A stretch of DNA of 64,000 nt from Micromonospora cabrerizensis (GCF_022230955.1 NZ_JAKKFI010000067.1:1-64000), one strand, 5' to 3'; positions 1 to 8,987 are shown, numbered from the stretch's first letter. Program-made: numbers and translations. Notes: generated from the letters alone by a model not told the origin.

Positions 1-361
1 GGCGTGCTATGTTACATACGGCCGAGGGAGCACCGGCGTTGGCGCTTCCGATGCACCTACCTCCCCGCCAGGAAACCCCGCCTTACACGAGGCCGAACCG
101 ATCAAGCACGGAGCTACCCTCAACCCACCCCCTCCCGACCGAGCCACCCCACCGCCGGGCCCCCCCGCCGAGCCGCCCCTCCCCGCCGGTCCGCCCCGCC
201 CGGTCACCCCGCAGCGCATGGTCGACTCGGCTTCCTGAAAACCGCGGCATCAACGCCACGCGGACACCCCGATTTGCAGGAAACCGAGTCGATCAAGGCG
301 CCGGCGCGCCGGGCGGCGCGGGCCGCACGGACAGGCCAGGCCGCACGCGCGGGCGCGGTGG
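1..361. other. Intergenic region without a convincing gene
   Basis: No reading frame here looks like a real protein. Frames on both strands are Pro/Arg-rich, as random high-GC sequence gives. The stretch from about 100 to 210 is C-rich on the + strand. The one clear structure is the 77-bp hairpin at 219-295, downstream of the minus-strand ADP-ribosylglycohydrolase gene. Confidence 0.6.
219..295 (+). repeat. 77-bp hairpin element, copy 1
   Basis: Two 26-nt arms (219-244 and 270-295) match at 22 of 26 positions and enclose a 25-nt core. The outer arm reads TGGTCGACTCGG. The core follows the family pattern YGGYATC, 10 variable bases, GGACRCCC. Copies of identical length lie at 8988-9064 and 18799-18875. 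It sits just beyond the 3' end of the ADP-ribosylglycohydrolase gene, so it may act as a terminator or mRNA 3'-end structure. Confidence 0.75.
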
Positions 362-1282
362 TCAGGGCAGCCAGGTGGGTAGCGGCTCGCGGGCGGCCAG
401 CCACGACTCGGGCACGCCGCCCGCGGCGCCGACACCGGTGTATGCCGCCACCACGGCCCCGGCGATGGCGGCCGTGGTGTCCATGTCCCCACCGGCCCGT
501 ACGCACGTCCGGATCGCTGTCGGATAGTCGTCGAGGTGGGTGGCGGCCACCCAGAGGGTGAACCCGACGGTGTCCTGGGCGGTCACCCGGGAGCCGTTGC
601 CGAGCGCCGCCACCACCGGGGGCAGTGGTCGGCCGAGCAGCCCGGCTGCCCGGTTCACGCTCCGGTGCACCTCGGTGCCCGGGTCGAGCGCGACGGCGAT
701 CCCGGCCAGCAGCCGCTCCGGGGCTGGGCGGTGACCGTCGAGGCGGGCTCGGGCGGCCATCGAGGCGGCGACCGCGACAGCGACAGCGCCGGCGATGCCC
801 TCGGGGTGCGCGTGCGTCACCTCGGCGGAGGAGCGGGCCTGGGCCGCGGCACGCGCGGTCGAGTCGGCGAAGTAGGCGCCCAGCGGGCCGACCCGCATGG
901 CCGCGCCGTTGCCGCAGGAGCCCTGACCGTCGAAGGCGGAGGCGGCGGCCAGCGGCCACGGGGTGCCGGTGCGGATCAGCCGCAGGATCAGCGTCGCACC
1001 GGCGCCGTAGCCCCGCCGCGGGTCACAGCGCTCGGCGAAGGCCAGGGCCAACCGGTCCCGGTCGATGCTGCCGCGGTCGGCAAGCTCGGCGAGGACCGAA
1101 CACGCCATCTCGGTGTCGTCGGTCCACTCCCAGGGAGACGGCGGCAACGTCTGCAGGGTGAGATCCGCAGGTGCCGACCCCGGCAGGAAATACCGGGCGC
1201 CGAGCGCGTCGCCGGTGGAGAGACCGGCGAGGCTGTCCCGGGCGAGCGCCAGGCGGGCATCGGCGAACAGGGTGAACGACAT
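362..1282 (-). CDS. ADP-ribosylglycohydrolase family protein
   Basis: Removes ADP-ribose from modified proteins or small molecules, as in the DraG/ARH family, which uses two metal ions. The 306-residue protein has GDALG near residue 24, the metal-binding WTDDTEM motif near residue 55, and GGDMDTTAA near residue 265 followed by an Ala/Gly-rich helix. All are hallmarks of the family, and the length is typical. The start at 1282 gives MSFTLF; an upstream Met at 1342 would add 20 residues that reach into the divergent promoter region. It is transcribed away from the response regulator gene. Substrate unknown. Confidence 0.88.
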   Translation of the reverse strand: MSFTLFADARLALARDSLAGLSTGDALGARYFLPGSAPADLTLQTLPPSPWEWTDDTEMACSVLAELADRGSIDRDRLALAFAERCDPRRGYGAGATLILRLIRTGTPWPLAAASAFDGQGSCGNGAAMRVGPLGAYFADSTARAAAQARSSAEVTHAHPEGIAGAVAVAVAASMAARARLDGHRPAPERLLAGIAVALDPGTEVHRSVNRAAGLLGRPLPPVVAALGNGSRVTAQDTVGFTLWVAATHLDDYPTAIRTCVRAGGDMDTTAAIAGAVVAAYTGVGAAGGVPESWLAAREPLPTWLP

Positions 1283-1355
1283 CGTCGTACCAGCTTGCCC
1301 GCTCGCCAGGCACGCCGCAACGCGATCAACTTGCCAGGCCAAGTACGGTCTTGTC

Positions 1356-2045
1356 GTGGCCTCCGTGCTCCTGGTCGAAGACGATCACGTCGTACGCGGC
1401 GCGATGCTGCGGTCCCTCACCGACCGGGGGCATGCCGTGCACGCCGTGGGTACGGCGTTGGACGCGCTGCGCCGCGTCGCCGCGGAGACACCCGACCTGG
1501 TGGTGCTCGACCTGGGTCTGCCGGACCTGGACGGCTCAGACGCGCTGCGGATGCTGCGCGGCATCACCGACGTCCCGATCATCATCGCCACCGCCCGGGA
1601 CGACGAGCAGTCGGTGGTCAAGCTGCTGCGTGCCGGCGCGGACGACTACATGGTCAAGCCGTTCACCGGGGCGCACCTGGACGCGCGGATCACCACGGTG
1701 CTGCGCCGGGCCGGGCGGGCCAGCCGGACGGTGCAGCCCGCGGTGCACAGCGTCGGTGGGCTCCGGGTGGACGTGGGCGAACGCAGCGCCCAGCTCGACG
1801 GGGAGCCACTGGCGCTGACCCGCAAGGAATTCGACCTGCTGGCGTATCTCGCCGCGCGACCGGGGCGGGTAGTGTCCCGCCGGGAACTCTTGGAGGAGGT
1901 ATGGCGGCAGCCATCGGTCGGCGAGGATCAGACCATCGACGTTCACCTGTACTGGCTCCGCAGAAAGATGGGCGAGTCCGCGGCGAAGCCGCGCTACCTG
2001 CGCACCGTGCGGGGGGTCGGGTTCCGGCTGGTGGCACCGGACTGA
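1356..2045 (+). CDS. OmpR/PhoB-type response regulator
   Basis: DNA-binding output half of a two-component system. The 229-residue protein starts at a GTG (VASVLLVEDD). It has the acidic pocket E8-D9-D10, the phosphoacceptor D52 in VVLDLGLPD, and the conserved Lys in MVKPF. The C-terminal half is a winged-helix domain ending in RTVRGVGFRL, typical of OmpR proteins. Longer frames to the left overlap the neighbouring gene and look unlike coding sequence. The kinase gene follows, sharing four bases with this stop codon. Confidence 0.93.
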   Translation: MASVLLVEDDHVVRGAMLRSLTDRGHAVHAVGTALDALRRVAAETPDLVVLDLGLPDLDGSDALRMLRGITDVPIIIATARDDEQSVVKLLRAGADDYMVKPFTGAHLDARITTVLRRAGRASRTVQPAVHSVGGLRVDVGERSAQLDGEPLALTRKEFDLLAYLAARPGRVVSRRELLEEVWRQPSVGEDQTIDVHLYWLRRKMGESAAKPRYLRTVRGVGFRLVAPD

Positions 2046-3478
2046 GGACGGCGCTGGCCCTGCTCACGGCCGGCATGTGCAGTCTCGTCGCGCTCGCGTT
2101 CCTGATCCCCCTGGGCCTCAGCCTGCGTGAGCAGAGCCGGGACGAGGCGATCGCCGACGCGGCCCGGCGCAGCGCGCTGGTGACCGGCGCGCTGGCGGTG
2201 AGCACCGACCCGGCGGTCGTCGAGCGTGCCGTGGTGGCCAGCGCCGAGGGTGCGCGGACGCGGCCGGTGGTGCACGGGTTGGGCCTGGACGAGTCCGCCG
2301 GCCGGGCCGGTGGCAGTGACCTGGACCGGGCCCGTGCCGACCGGCGGTCGCTGGTCGTCGACGTCGACGGCGGTGTGGTCCGGCTCGACCCGGTGGTCCT
2401 CGGTGACCGGACGGCCGTGGTCGAGGTGTTCCTCCCGGACTCGACGCTGGGCGAGGGTGCCGGCGGCACCTGGTTGCTGCTGTTCGCGGTCGGCGCGGCG
2501 ATGGCCGGCGCGGCGGTGCTGGTCGTCGACCGGGTCGCCGCCCGCGCGGTGGACTCGACCCGAGGTCTGGTCAAGGCCGCGCTGTCCATCGGCGACGGCG
2601 ACCTGGGCGTACGGGTCGAGCCGACGGGTCCCCGCGAGCTGGCCGAGGCCGGGTACGCCTTCAACCGGATGGCCGACCGGCTCGACGCGGCCCGCACCGA
2701 CGAGCGGGAACTGGTGGCCGACCTGTCGCACCGTCTGCGTACGCCGCTGACGGTGCTGCGGCTGGACGCGGAGGCGTTGGAGTCCGACGACACCAGCGTG
2801 GGTTCGTTCAGCCCGGCGGAGTTGGACCGGCTCCGGGGGATCCGGCGGATCCGGCAGGCGATCGTCACCCTGGAGGGTGAGATCGACGTGCTGATCAAGA
2901 CGACCCGCAAGTCGGTGGCGCACGAGGCCGGCCCGGCCATGTGCGACGTCAGCGAGGTGGTCCGGGACCGGATGGTGTTCTGGGCGGCGCTGGCCGGCGA
3001 CCAGAACCGGCCGCACCGGGTGAACGGGGCGCAGTTGCGCATCCCGGCGCCGGTGCCGCGGGCCGAGCTGGCCGCCGCGCTGGACGCGGTCATCGGCAAC
3101 GTCTTCCGCTACACGCCGCAGGGCACCGCGTTCGAGGTCGCCGTGTCGCGACGGGACGGTTACGTGGCGATCCGCATCGACGACGCCGGCCCCGGCATCA
3201 CCAACCCGGACCGGGCGCTGCGCCGGGGCACCAGTGACCAGGGCTCGACCGGGCTCGGTCTGGACATCGCCAAGCGGGTGGCGTTGCAGGCCAACGGGTC
3301 GGTGAGCATCGACCGCGCCCGGCTGGGCGGTGCCAGCGTGGTGATGCTGCTGGCCGACCCGGAGGCCACGCCCCGGCAGGTGAGCCGCTTCGGTCTGGTC
3401 GGCCGGATGGCCCGCGACGCCCGGGACACGAAGTCCAGCGGACGTCGGTGGCCACGTCAGCGGCCGACCGACGAGTGA
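2042..3478 (+). CDS. Sensor histidine kinase
   Basis: Membrane sensor kinase paired with the preceding regulator. An N-terminal hydrophobic segment, an extracytoplasmic domain of about 110 residues and a second membrane segment (WLLLFAVGAAMAGAAVLVV) precede a HAMP region. The H-box ADLSHRLRTPL holds the phosphorylated His. An N-box (VIGNVFRYTP) and G-boxes (DDAGPGI, STGLGLDI) complete the ATPase. The start is uncertain. A CTG at 2042 overlaps the regulator stop and gives a positively charged N-terminus; the first ATG, at 2075, would cut into the first membrane helix. Signal unknown. Confidence 0.88.
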   Translation: MRTALALLTAGMCSLVALAFLIPLGLSLREQSRDEAIADAARRSALVTGALAVSTDPAVVERAVVASAEGARTRPVVHGLGLDESAGRAGGSDLDRARADRRSLVVDVDGGVVRLDPVVLGDRTAVVEVFLPDSTLGEGAGGTWLLLFAVGAAMAGAAVLVVDRVAARAVDSTRGLVKAALSIGDGDLGVRVEPTGPRELAEAGYAFNRMADRLDAARTDERELVADLSHRLRTPLTVLRLDAEALESDDTSVGSFSPAELDRLRGIRRIRQAIVTLEGEIDVLIKTTRKSVAHEAGPAMCDVSEVVRDRMVFWAALAGDQNRPHRVNGAQLRIPAPVPRAELAAALDAVIGNVFRYTPQGTAFEVAVSRRDGYVAIRIDDAGPGITNPDRALRRGTSDQGSTGLGLDIAKRVALQANGSVSIDRARLGGASVVMLLADPEATPRQVSRFGLVGRMARDARDTKSSGRRWPRQRPTDE

Positions 3479-3752
3479 CCGCAACGGCCCGGGTTGTGGG
3501 CCGGCGCAAGTCTTCCTTAGATCGCGGTTAACGACCGCGTGTGACCGGCCGCGGGCTGACAGGATCAGTGCACGAACCCACCAGTTTCACCGGTCGAGCG
3601 CACCACGCACCCACGGCCGGTGAAGCCGCGCGCGCGGCGGGAGTCTCAGGTCCCCCCACACCAACGCTCCCGCCGCGCGCCCCGCTCCCCCCGGACGGCG
3701 CAACGCCCGCCCAGAGCAACCCACCGGCTCAGCCGCGTTCCGGCCGTCCAGC
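3479..3752. other. Intergenic region between convergent genes
   Basis: Lies between the ends of the kinase (+) and adenosine deaminase (-) genes. It holds the terminator-like hairpin at 3630-3680. A short inverted repeat near 3526-3542 (CGCGGT and ACCGCG) is the only other structure seen. No coding frame is convincing. Confidence 0.5.
3630..3680. terminator. Likely bidirectional terminator hairpin
   Basis: A perfect 14-bp inverted repeat (GCGCGCGGCGGGAG at 3630-3643, complement at 3667-3680) with a 23-nt loop. Its place between convergent genes fits a terminator for both. There is no U-tract, as is common in actinomycetes. Confidence 0.6.
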
Positions 3753-4775
3753 TCAACCCGCGGTGCTGAGGTACGCGTCGATCTCGGCGCTGATCCGCTG
3801 CTGGCCGGCGGGGTCGAGGAAGGACGCGGTCACCGCGTTGCGGGCCAGCCCGGCCAGACCCTCGCGACCGGCCCCGAGCAGACGGGCCGCCACCGCGTAC
3901 TCGTCGTTGAGGGTCGTGCCGAACATCGGCGGGTCGTCGGAGTTGATGGTGACCAGCAGCCCGGCCTGCACCAGCTGGGGCAGCGGGTGCTCGTCGAGGC
4001 TGGCCACCGCCCGGGTCCGTACGTTGGACGTCGGGCAGATCTCCATCCCGATCTGCCGCTCGGCCAGGTAGGTGAGCAGCTCCGGGTCCTGTGCGGCGGA
4101 GATGCCGTGGCCGATGCGCTCGGCGCCCAGCTCGTTCAGCGCGTCCCAGATCGTCTGCGGCCCGGTGGTCTCCCCGGCGTGCGGCACCGAGCGCAGACCG
4201 GCCGCGCGGGCCTGGTCGAAGTAGGGCCGGAACTGCGGTCGGGGTACGCCGATCTCCGGGCCACCCAGGCCGAAGCTGACCAGCCCGTCCGGGCGTTCCT
4301 CCAGGGCGATGCGCAGCGTCTCCTCGGCGGCGGGCAGACCCGCCTCGCCGGGGATGTCGAAGCACCAGCGCAGTTCGAGGCCGAAGTCGGCCAGGGCGCG
4401 CCGGCGGGCGTCCTCGATCGCCTCGCAGAACGCCGGCGCGGGGATGCCCCGACGCACGTGCGAGTACGGGGTGATGGTCAGCTCCGCGTACCGGACCTGC
4501 TGGCGGGCCAGCTCCCGGGCCACCTCGTGGGTGAGGATCCAGACGTCCTCCGGGTCGCGGATGAGGTCCACCACGCTCAGGTAGACCTCGATGAAGTGCG
4601 CGAAGTCGCGGAACTCGAAGTAGGCGGCGAGCGCCTCCGGGTCGGCCGGGACGGGGGTGCGTCCCTCGTGGCGGGCGGCCAGCTCGGCGACGATCCGGGG
4701 CGAGGCGGAGCCGACGTGGTGCACGTGCAGCTCCACCTTGGGCAGGCCGGCGATGAAGGTGGGCAGGTCGGTCAC
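3753..4775 (-). CDS. add: Adenosine deaminase
   Basis: Zinc-dependent hydrolytic deaminase of the purine salvage pathway (adenosine to inosine) in the cytosol. The 340-residue protein has the metal ligands H17 and H19 in ELHVHHVG, the HAGE motif, GHGI, and NSDDPPMF near the C-terminus. The usual family sequence HVHLDG is HVHHVG here, as in a group of actinobacterial members. An aminodeoxyfutalosine deaminase role cannot be excluded from sequence. The GTG start overlaps the stop of the upstream methyltransferase gene by four bases, implying translational coupling. Confidence 0.87.
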   Translation of the reverse strand: MTDLPTFIAGLPKVELHVHHVGSASPRIVAELAARHEGRTPVPADPEALAAYFEFRDFAHFIEVYLSVVDLIRDPEDVWILTHEVARELARQQVRYAELTITPYSHVRRGIPAPAFCEAIEDARRRALADFGLELRWCFDIPGEAGLPAAEETLRIALEERPDGLVSFGLGGPEIGVPRPQFRPYFDQARAAGLRSVPHAGETTGPQTIWDALNELGAERIGHGISAAQDPELLTYLAERQIGMEICPTSNVRTRAVASLDEHPLPQLVQAGLLVTINSDDPPMFGTTLNDEYAVAARLLGAGREGLAGLARNAVTASFLDPAGQQRISAEIDAYLSTAG

Positions 4776-5566
4776 AGGTTCTCCTGGGCATGGTCGCCGG
4801 TGCGGGCGACGACGAAGACGCGGCGGAACGGGAAGTACACCTGACCCTGCCGCACCGGGTACGCCGCGATGAGGCGTACCCCCAGCTCGGCCCGGAAGGC
4901 CGACCAGCCGGCGGCGTCCAGCGCGGCCCGGACCGGGCGCAGCGCCGTGCCTTCCATCCAGGTCAGCACCGGGTGCTCGGCGGCGGGTCGAGCCGGCAGC
5001 AGGTGCACGTAGGTAGTCTCCCAGGCGTCCACCGCGCAGCCGGCGGCGGTCAGCAGCGCCGCGTAGTCGGCCGGGTCGTCGACCGGGTCCGCGCGCAGCA
5101 GCGGGGCGATCTGAGCCCGCCAGGCCGGCTGGTCGGCGACCTCCCGCAGGGCCCGGTGCGACGGGGCGGCGAAGTTGCCGGGGACCTGCATGGCCAGCCA
5201 CGCCCCGGCGGGCAGCTCGGCGGCCCAGCGGCGCAGCAGCTCCTGGTGACCCGGCACCCACTGGAGCGCGGCGTTGCTGACGACCACGTCCTCGTCGCCG
5301 GTCGGACGCCAGTCGCGCAGGTCGGCGACCGCGAAGTCGACGGGAGCGCCGAGGGCGACGGCCCGGACGATCATCTCGGGCGAGGAGTCCAGGCCGAGCA
5401 CCCGGCTGGTCGGCCAGCGCTGGGCGAGGGTCGCGGTGAGCTGGCCGGGGCCGCAGCCGAGGTCGACCACGGCCCGGGGTCGCGCGGCGGGGATCCGCGC
5501 GACGAGGTCGTGGAACGGCCGGGACCGCTCGTCGCCGAAGCGCAGGTACGTCGTCGGGTCCCACAT
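4772..5566 (-). CDS. tam: Trans-aconitate 2-methyltransferase-like enzyme
   Basis: SAM-dependent methyltransferase whose closest resemblance is to Tam, which methylates trans-aconitate. The 264-residue protein opens with WDPTTYLRFGDERSRPF, a Tam signature, and has the SAM-binding glycine loop VVDLGCGPGQLT, the acidic strand end LGLDSS, and NAALQWVPGH. The ATG at 5566 follows a good ribosome site (GGGAGG). It is first in a two-gene operon with adenosine deaminase and divergent from the aldo/keto reductase gene, with 84 bp between the starts. Confidence 0.85.
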   Translation of the reverse strand: MWDPTTYLRFGDERSRPFHDLVARIPAARPRAVVDLGCGPGQLTATLAQRWPTSRVLGLDSSPEMIVRAVALGAPVDFAVADLRDWRPTGDEDVVVSNAALQWVPGHQELLRRWAAELPAGAWLAMQVPGNFAAPSHRALREVADQPAWRAQIAPLLRADPVDDPADYAALLTAAGCAVDAWETTYVHLLPARPAAEHPVLTWMEGTALRPVRAALDAAGWSAFRAELGVRLIAAYPVRQGQVYFPFRRVFVVARTGDHAQENL

Positions 5567-5650
5567 CGTCGCCTCCCAAACCGTACGTCCGTCTTGTTTC
5601 AAGGTACGGCTCGCGTGGCAGGCCGGCAACCCGATCACTAGGCTCGGGGC

Positions 5651-6634
5651 ATGGAACAGCGCAGCTTCAACCGGCTCGGCCGGACCGTCGGCGCGGTCGG
5701 CCTGGGCGCCTGGCAGCTCGGCGCCGACTGGGGCACCGTCAGCGAGGCCGACGCGATGGCGGTGCTCGCCGCCGCCGTGGACTCCGGAGTGACCTTCCTC
5801 GACACCGCCGACGTGTACGGCGACGGTCGCAGCGAGCAACTGATCGGCCGCTTCCTGCGCTCCCGACCCGACGCCGGGCTCACCGTCGCCACCAAGATGG
5901 GCCGCCGCGTCGAGCAGCGGCCGGAGGCGTACACCCTGGCCAACTTCCGGCAGTGGACCGACCGTTCCCGCGCCAACCTGGGAATGGACACCCTCGACCT
6001 GGTCCAGCTGCACTGCCCGCCCACCGCCGTCTTCTCCTCCGACGAGGTCTTCGACGGGCTGGACACCCTCGTCGCCGAGAAGGCCATCGCCGGGTACGGG
6101 GTCAGCGTCGAGACCTGCGACCAGGCCCTCACCGCGATCGCGCGGCCGGGGGTGGCGAGCGTCCAGATCATCCTCAACGCGGTCCGCCACAAGCCGCTGG
6201 AGCGCGTCCTTCCGGCAGCCGCGGCGGCCGGCGTGGGCATCATCGCCCGGGTGCCACTGGCCAGCGGTCTGCTCTCCGGCCGGTACGACGAGCACACCGA
6301 GTTCCCCGCCGACGACCACCGCAACTACAACCGCAACGGCGCGGCCTTCGACGTCGGCGAGACGTTCTCCGGCGTGGACTTCTCGCAGGGCCTTGCCGCC
6401 GTACGCCGGCTAGCGCCGCTTGTCGGCACGGACCGCACGATGGCGCAGTTCGCGTTGCGCTGGGTGCTCGACCAGCCGGGCGTCACCGTGGTCATCCCCG
6501 GCGCGCGCGACGCTGACCAGGCCCGGCGCAACGCCGCGGCGGCGGACCTGTCGCCGCTGAGCGACGAGCAGCTGGCAGCCGTACGCGAGACCTACGACGA
6601 GCTGATCCGCCCGCAGGTGCACGACCGGTGGTGA
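5651..6634 (+). CDS. Aldo/keto reductase
   Basis: NADPH-dependent oxidoreductase with a TIM-barrel fold. The 327-residue protein carries the catalytic tetrad D51, Y56 (DTADVYGDG), K82 (ATKMG) and H121 (LVQLHCP). The C-terminal cofactor region contains VVIPGARDADQARRN. Length and motifs fit the YghZ/Tas-like subgroup. The substrate cannot be read from sequence. It is a single gene, divergent from the Tam-like gene. Confidence 0.9.
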   Translation: MEQRSFNRLGRTVGAVGLGAWQLGADWGTVSEADAMAVLAAAVDSGVTFLDTADVYGDGRSEQLIGRFLRSRPDAGLTVATKMGRRVEQRPEAYTLANFRQWTDRSRANLGMDTLDLVQLHCPPTAVFSSDEVFDGLDTLVAEKAIAGYGVSVETCDQALTAIARPGVASVQIILNAVRHKPLERVLPAAAAAGVGIIARVPLASGLLSGRYDEHTEFPADDHRNYNRNGAAFDVGETFSGVDFSQGLAAVRRLAPLVGTDRTMAQFALRWVLDQPGVTVVIPGARDADQARRNAAAADLSPLSDEQLAAVRETYDELIRPQVHDRW

Positions 6635-6722
6635 CCCGCACGCCCGGGGTGCTCGCGTCGCGCCGCCCGGCCGACCATGCTGGAGGGCGACGCGCCGCCT
6701 CGGGCGACGGAGAGGGGACGCG

Positions 6723-6917
6723 ATGAGGGGCTGGCTTTCGCTCACCCTCGGCCTGCTGGCCGTCGTGATCGGTGCCGTGTGGACGGTGCAGGGCCTCGGC
6801 TACGTCAGCGGCAGCGTGATGACCGACGAGAAGATCTGGGCGGTGCTCGGCCCGCTCGTCGCGCTGGCCGGGCTGGTGGTGCTCTGGCTCGGCCTGCGCT
6901 CGCGCCGCCGACGCTGA
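6723..6917 (+). CDS. Small two-helix membrane protein
   Basis: A 64-residue protein with two hydrophobic helices (about residues 4-24 and 40-58) and an Arg-rich tail (RSRRRR), so the C-terminus is probably cytoplasmic. A purine-rich ribosome site (GGAGAGGGG) precedes the ATG. Small proteins of this shape are common in actinomycetes. I cannot assign a function. The terminator at 6945-6982 ends its transcript. Confidence 0.65.
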   Translation: MRGWLSLTLGLLAVVIGAVWTVQGLGYVSGSVMTDEKIWAVLGPLVALAGLVVLWLGLRSRRRR

Positions 6918-6944
6918 CCCGCTGGTCCTGCCCACCTGCAACGG

Positions 6945-6982
6945 GGAAAGCCCCGCAACCCTTGCGGGATGCGGGGCTTTCC
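6945..6982. terminator. Strong bidirectional terminator
   Basis: A perfect 13-bp stem (GGAAAGCCCCGCA at 6945-6957, complement at 6970-6982) with a 12-nt loop. It separates the small membrane protein gene (+) from cspA (-) and reads well as a terminator on both strands. Confidence 0.8.
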
Positions 6983-7033
6983 AACGACCCTGGCTGGATC
7001 GTCCCACCGGCCGGCGGGGGCCGGCCATCTCAC

Positions 7034-7237
7034 TCAGATGGGACGGACCTGCTCAGCCTGCGGGCCCTTCTGACCCTGAGCGATCTCGAACTCCACCCGC
7101 TGGTTCTCCTCCAGCGAGCGGTAGCCGCTGGTCTGGATGGCCGAGAAGTGGACGAACACGTCAGCACCCCCACCATCGACGGTGATGAAGCCGAAGCCCT
7201 TGTCAGCGTTGAACCACTTCACGGTTCCCTGAGCCAT
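7034..7237 (-). CDS. cspA: Cold shock protein
   Basis: A 67-residue single-domain nucleic acid-binding protein that melts RNA structure. It has both RNA-binding motifs, RNP1 KGFGFI (13-18) and RNP2 VFVHF (27-31), and the usual start GTVKWFN. The ribosome site AGGGAG lies upstream of the ATG. About 240 bp of non-coding sequence precede the gene before the next terminator, which would allow the long structured leader typical of csp genes. Confidence 0.96.
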   Translation of the reverse strand: MAQGTVKWFNADKGFGFITVDGGGADVFVHFSAIQTSGYRSLEENQRVEFEIAQGQKGPQAEQVRPI

Positions 7238-7477
7238 GTGTATCTCCCTCTAAAAACTGGCGGCCGTGCACGCCGTCCGGCCGATTGGCCGTTTTCGAGC
7301 AGCGGTGCCTGAGGCGGCCCCCGAAGGAGACTTCTCTCAACCCACGCCATCTCGCAACAGCGGGGACCAGCAAATCACGGAGGCAAAAAGTCTGTCACGA
7401 CCTCTCCGACGAATTTCTCCGACATGTGACCTGACGGATGCCTCAGGTCCGCTGGGCGGCGTCCGAAGCCATGCGAA

Positions 7478-7510
7478 AGCCCCCTTCCCATCGATCTCGG
7501 GAAGGGGGCT
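7478..7510 (-). terminator. Terminator of the DUF4235 operon
   Basis: A perfect 12-bp stem (AGCCCCCTTCCC at 7478-7489, complement at 7499-7510) with a 9-nt loop. Read on the minus strand it ends in a short T run (GCTTTCGC), close to a classic intrinsic terminator, and lies just after the DUF4235 stop. Confidence 0.75.
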
Positions 7511-7525
7511 GAGGTCGCTGTGTGG

Positions 7526-7798
7526 TCAGTCCGGCCAGCTGCCGGTCATCCGGCGGACGCCGACCGCGCCGCCCCGGTCCACGGCAGCCCGGACGACCGC
7601 GAAGATGGCCCCCTGCAACGCCGCGGCGGCCAGGATCTCCCCCCAGCCGCGATCCTCGTCGGTGGCGTTGGGCGCCTCACCGTCGCCCGCGGTGACCTTC
7701 CAGACCTGCCGGAAGATCGCCCCGGCCACCGTGCCCGCGGCGATACCCAACAACACGCCGACCGGCCGGTACGCGACCCTGCCGATGCTCCTGCTCAC
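7526..7798 (-). CDS. DUF4235 membrane protein
   Basis: A 90-residue protein matching the DUF4235 pattern: an N-terminal membrane helix followed by GAIFRQVWK, an acidic linker, then a second hydrophobic stretch (LQGAIFAVVRAAVDRGG). The function of the family is unknown. It is third in an operon of small envelope proteins. Its ATG overlaps the stop of the DUF3618 gene by four bases, and a terminator follows. Confidence 0.85.
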   Translation of the reverse strand: MSRSIGRVAYRPVGVLLGIAAGTVAGAIFRQVWKVTAGDGEAPNATDEDRGWGEILAAAALQGAIFAVVRAAVDRGGAVGVRRMTGSWPD

Positions 7799-8169
7799 CT
7801 ACGCCTCCCCCGCACGATCATCAGCACCACCACGGTGGCCACCGCACCGGCGGCGATCGCCGCCCACGGCACCGGGTTGCGTCGCACCAACTCGCCCTTG
7901 TCGTGCGCCTGTGCGCGCACCAACTCGCCCTTCTCGTAGGCCTGCGCGCGGGCCAACCCCGCGCCGCGCACGGCCTGCCCGCGAACCCGGGCGACGGTCT
8001 GCGCCGCCTGCTCGCGCATCCGCTCCTTCGCCTGTTCGGCGGACTCCTTCAGACGCGCCTTGACGTCGGCCTTCGCGGCCAACGCCTCCATCGTCTCGCC
8101 CAACTCGACCCGGGTGCGGCGGATCTCCTCGCGGAGCGCCTCCGTGTCGCCCGTCCCGTTGCCGGTCAT
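7795..8169 (-). CDS. DUF3618 protein
   Basis: A 124-residue protein opening with the DUF3618 motif (EEIRRTRVELGETMEAL). A long charged, probably helical middle region carries a near-repeat, KGELVRAQAH and KGELVRRNP. One membrane helix (AAIAAGAVATVVVLMIV) ends in RGRRR. The topology suggests a membrane-tethered coiled coil. It overlaps both neighbours by four bases, so the three genes are translationally coupled. Function unknown. Confidence 0.85.
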   Translation of the reverse strand: MTGNGTGDTEALREEIRRTRVELGETMEALAAKADVKARLKESAEQAKERMREQAAQTVARVRGQAVRGAGLARAQAYEKGELVRAQAHDKGELVRRNPVPWAAIAAGAVATVVVLMIVRGRRR

Positions 8170-8600
8170 TGCCGCCCCCTGTCCTTCACCGCGGCGGTGA
8201 CGGTGTCCATGTCGGCCCGAAGGCTGCGGACCGTCGCCGCAGGCACCGGTGGGACCGCACGGCTGACCTGCTTCTTGCCCACCAGGGCGAGGATGCCGGC
8301 CACCAGGAAACAGGCCACCGCCACGATCAGCGCGGCGGCCCAGGCGGGCAACACCAGGTCGAGCAGCAGGATCGCCGTGGCGACCAGAGCGCCCAGGCCG
8401 AAGAACGCCAGAGCGCCGCCGCCGCCGAAAAGGCCGATGCCAATGCCCGCGTGCTTGCCCTTCTGGGTCAACTCCGCTCGGGCCAGCGCCAGTTCGTCCC
8501 GTACGAGACGGGAGACCTGCTCGGTGGCCCGCTGCACCAACTCGGCGGTGGAGGGCTCGCTCCCGTTCTGGGATGTGCGGGCGTTCGCCACGTCAGCCAT
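8166..8600 (-). CDS. Phage holin family (DUF1469-like) membrane protein
   Basis: A 144-residue protein with an amphipathic N-terminal helix (LVRDELALARAELTQKGKH), two strong membrane helices and a basic tail. This is the Actinobacteriota_PHIST/holin_3_6 pattern found beside DUF3618 and DUF4235 genes in many actinomycetes. Despite the name it is a host envelope protein, not a lysis protein. It leads the operon and has a strong ribosome site (AGGAGG). A promoter resembling TTGACG with 17-bp spacing to TACAGC is visible upstream on the minus strand. Confidence 0.82.
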   Translation of the reverse strand: MADVANARTSQNGSEPSTAELVQRATEQVSRLVRDELALARAELTQKGKHAGIGIGLFGGGGALAFFGLGALVATAILLLDLVLPAWAAALIVAVACFLVAGILALVGKKQVSRAVPPVPAATVRSLRADMDTVTAAVKDRGRQ

Positions 8601-8987
8601 GCTGTCCTCCTTTCCTCATCACCGCGCTGTATGCCCGGAGTCGCCGCCCGTCAATCCTAAAGCGCGCCGAGCAGCTCACCGTCCGCGTTGTCCGGACGCC
8701 GCGCCGAGGAGCCGGCACCCCGTCCCACTCTTGATCGCGCCACAGACGTCCGGCAGCACATCCCCCACCCAAGCCCGACCAAACCTCTCGCAACGGACCA
8801 CCACCCCCGGTTCCGCAGCGATGACCATGGGGGTTGGTGGGGACATACCGGGCGGGGCGGCTCGGCAGGTCCATGGTCATCGCCGCGGTTCCGCCGCCCG
8901 GCCGTCGAACTTGCACGCTGCCAGGGTCTGATCGGGTGGTTCGTCCAGAATCTGGTCAAGGCCTCCCACCTGTCGAGAAGGTGGCGA

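Noticed and set aside
536..2041. A long N-terminal extension of the histidine kinase frame
   Set aside because: It runs through the ADP-ribosylglycohydrolase and response regulator genes in another frame and has no domain.
8166..8600. Prophage, because of a holin-family protein
   Set aside because: No other phage genes are present; this holin-like family is a normal envelope gene next to DUF3618/DUF4235 in actinomycetes.
8818..8883. A 13-bp inverted repeat with a 40-nt loop
   Set aside because: The arms are perfect but short and far apart, with no second copy seen; it may be chance.
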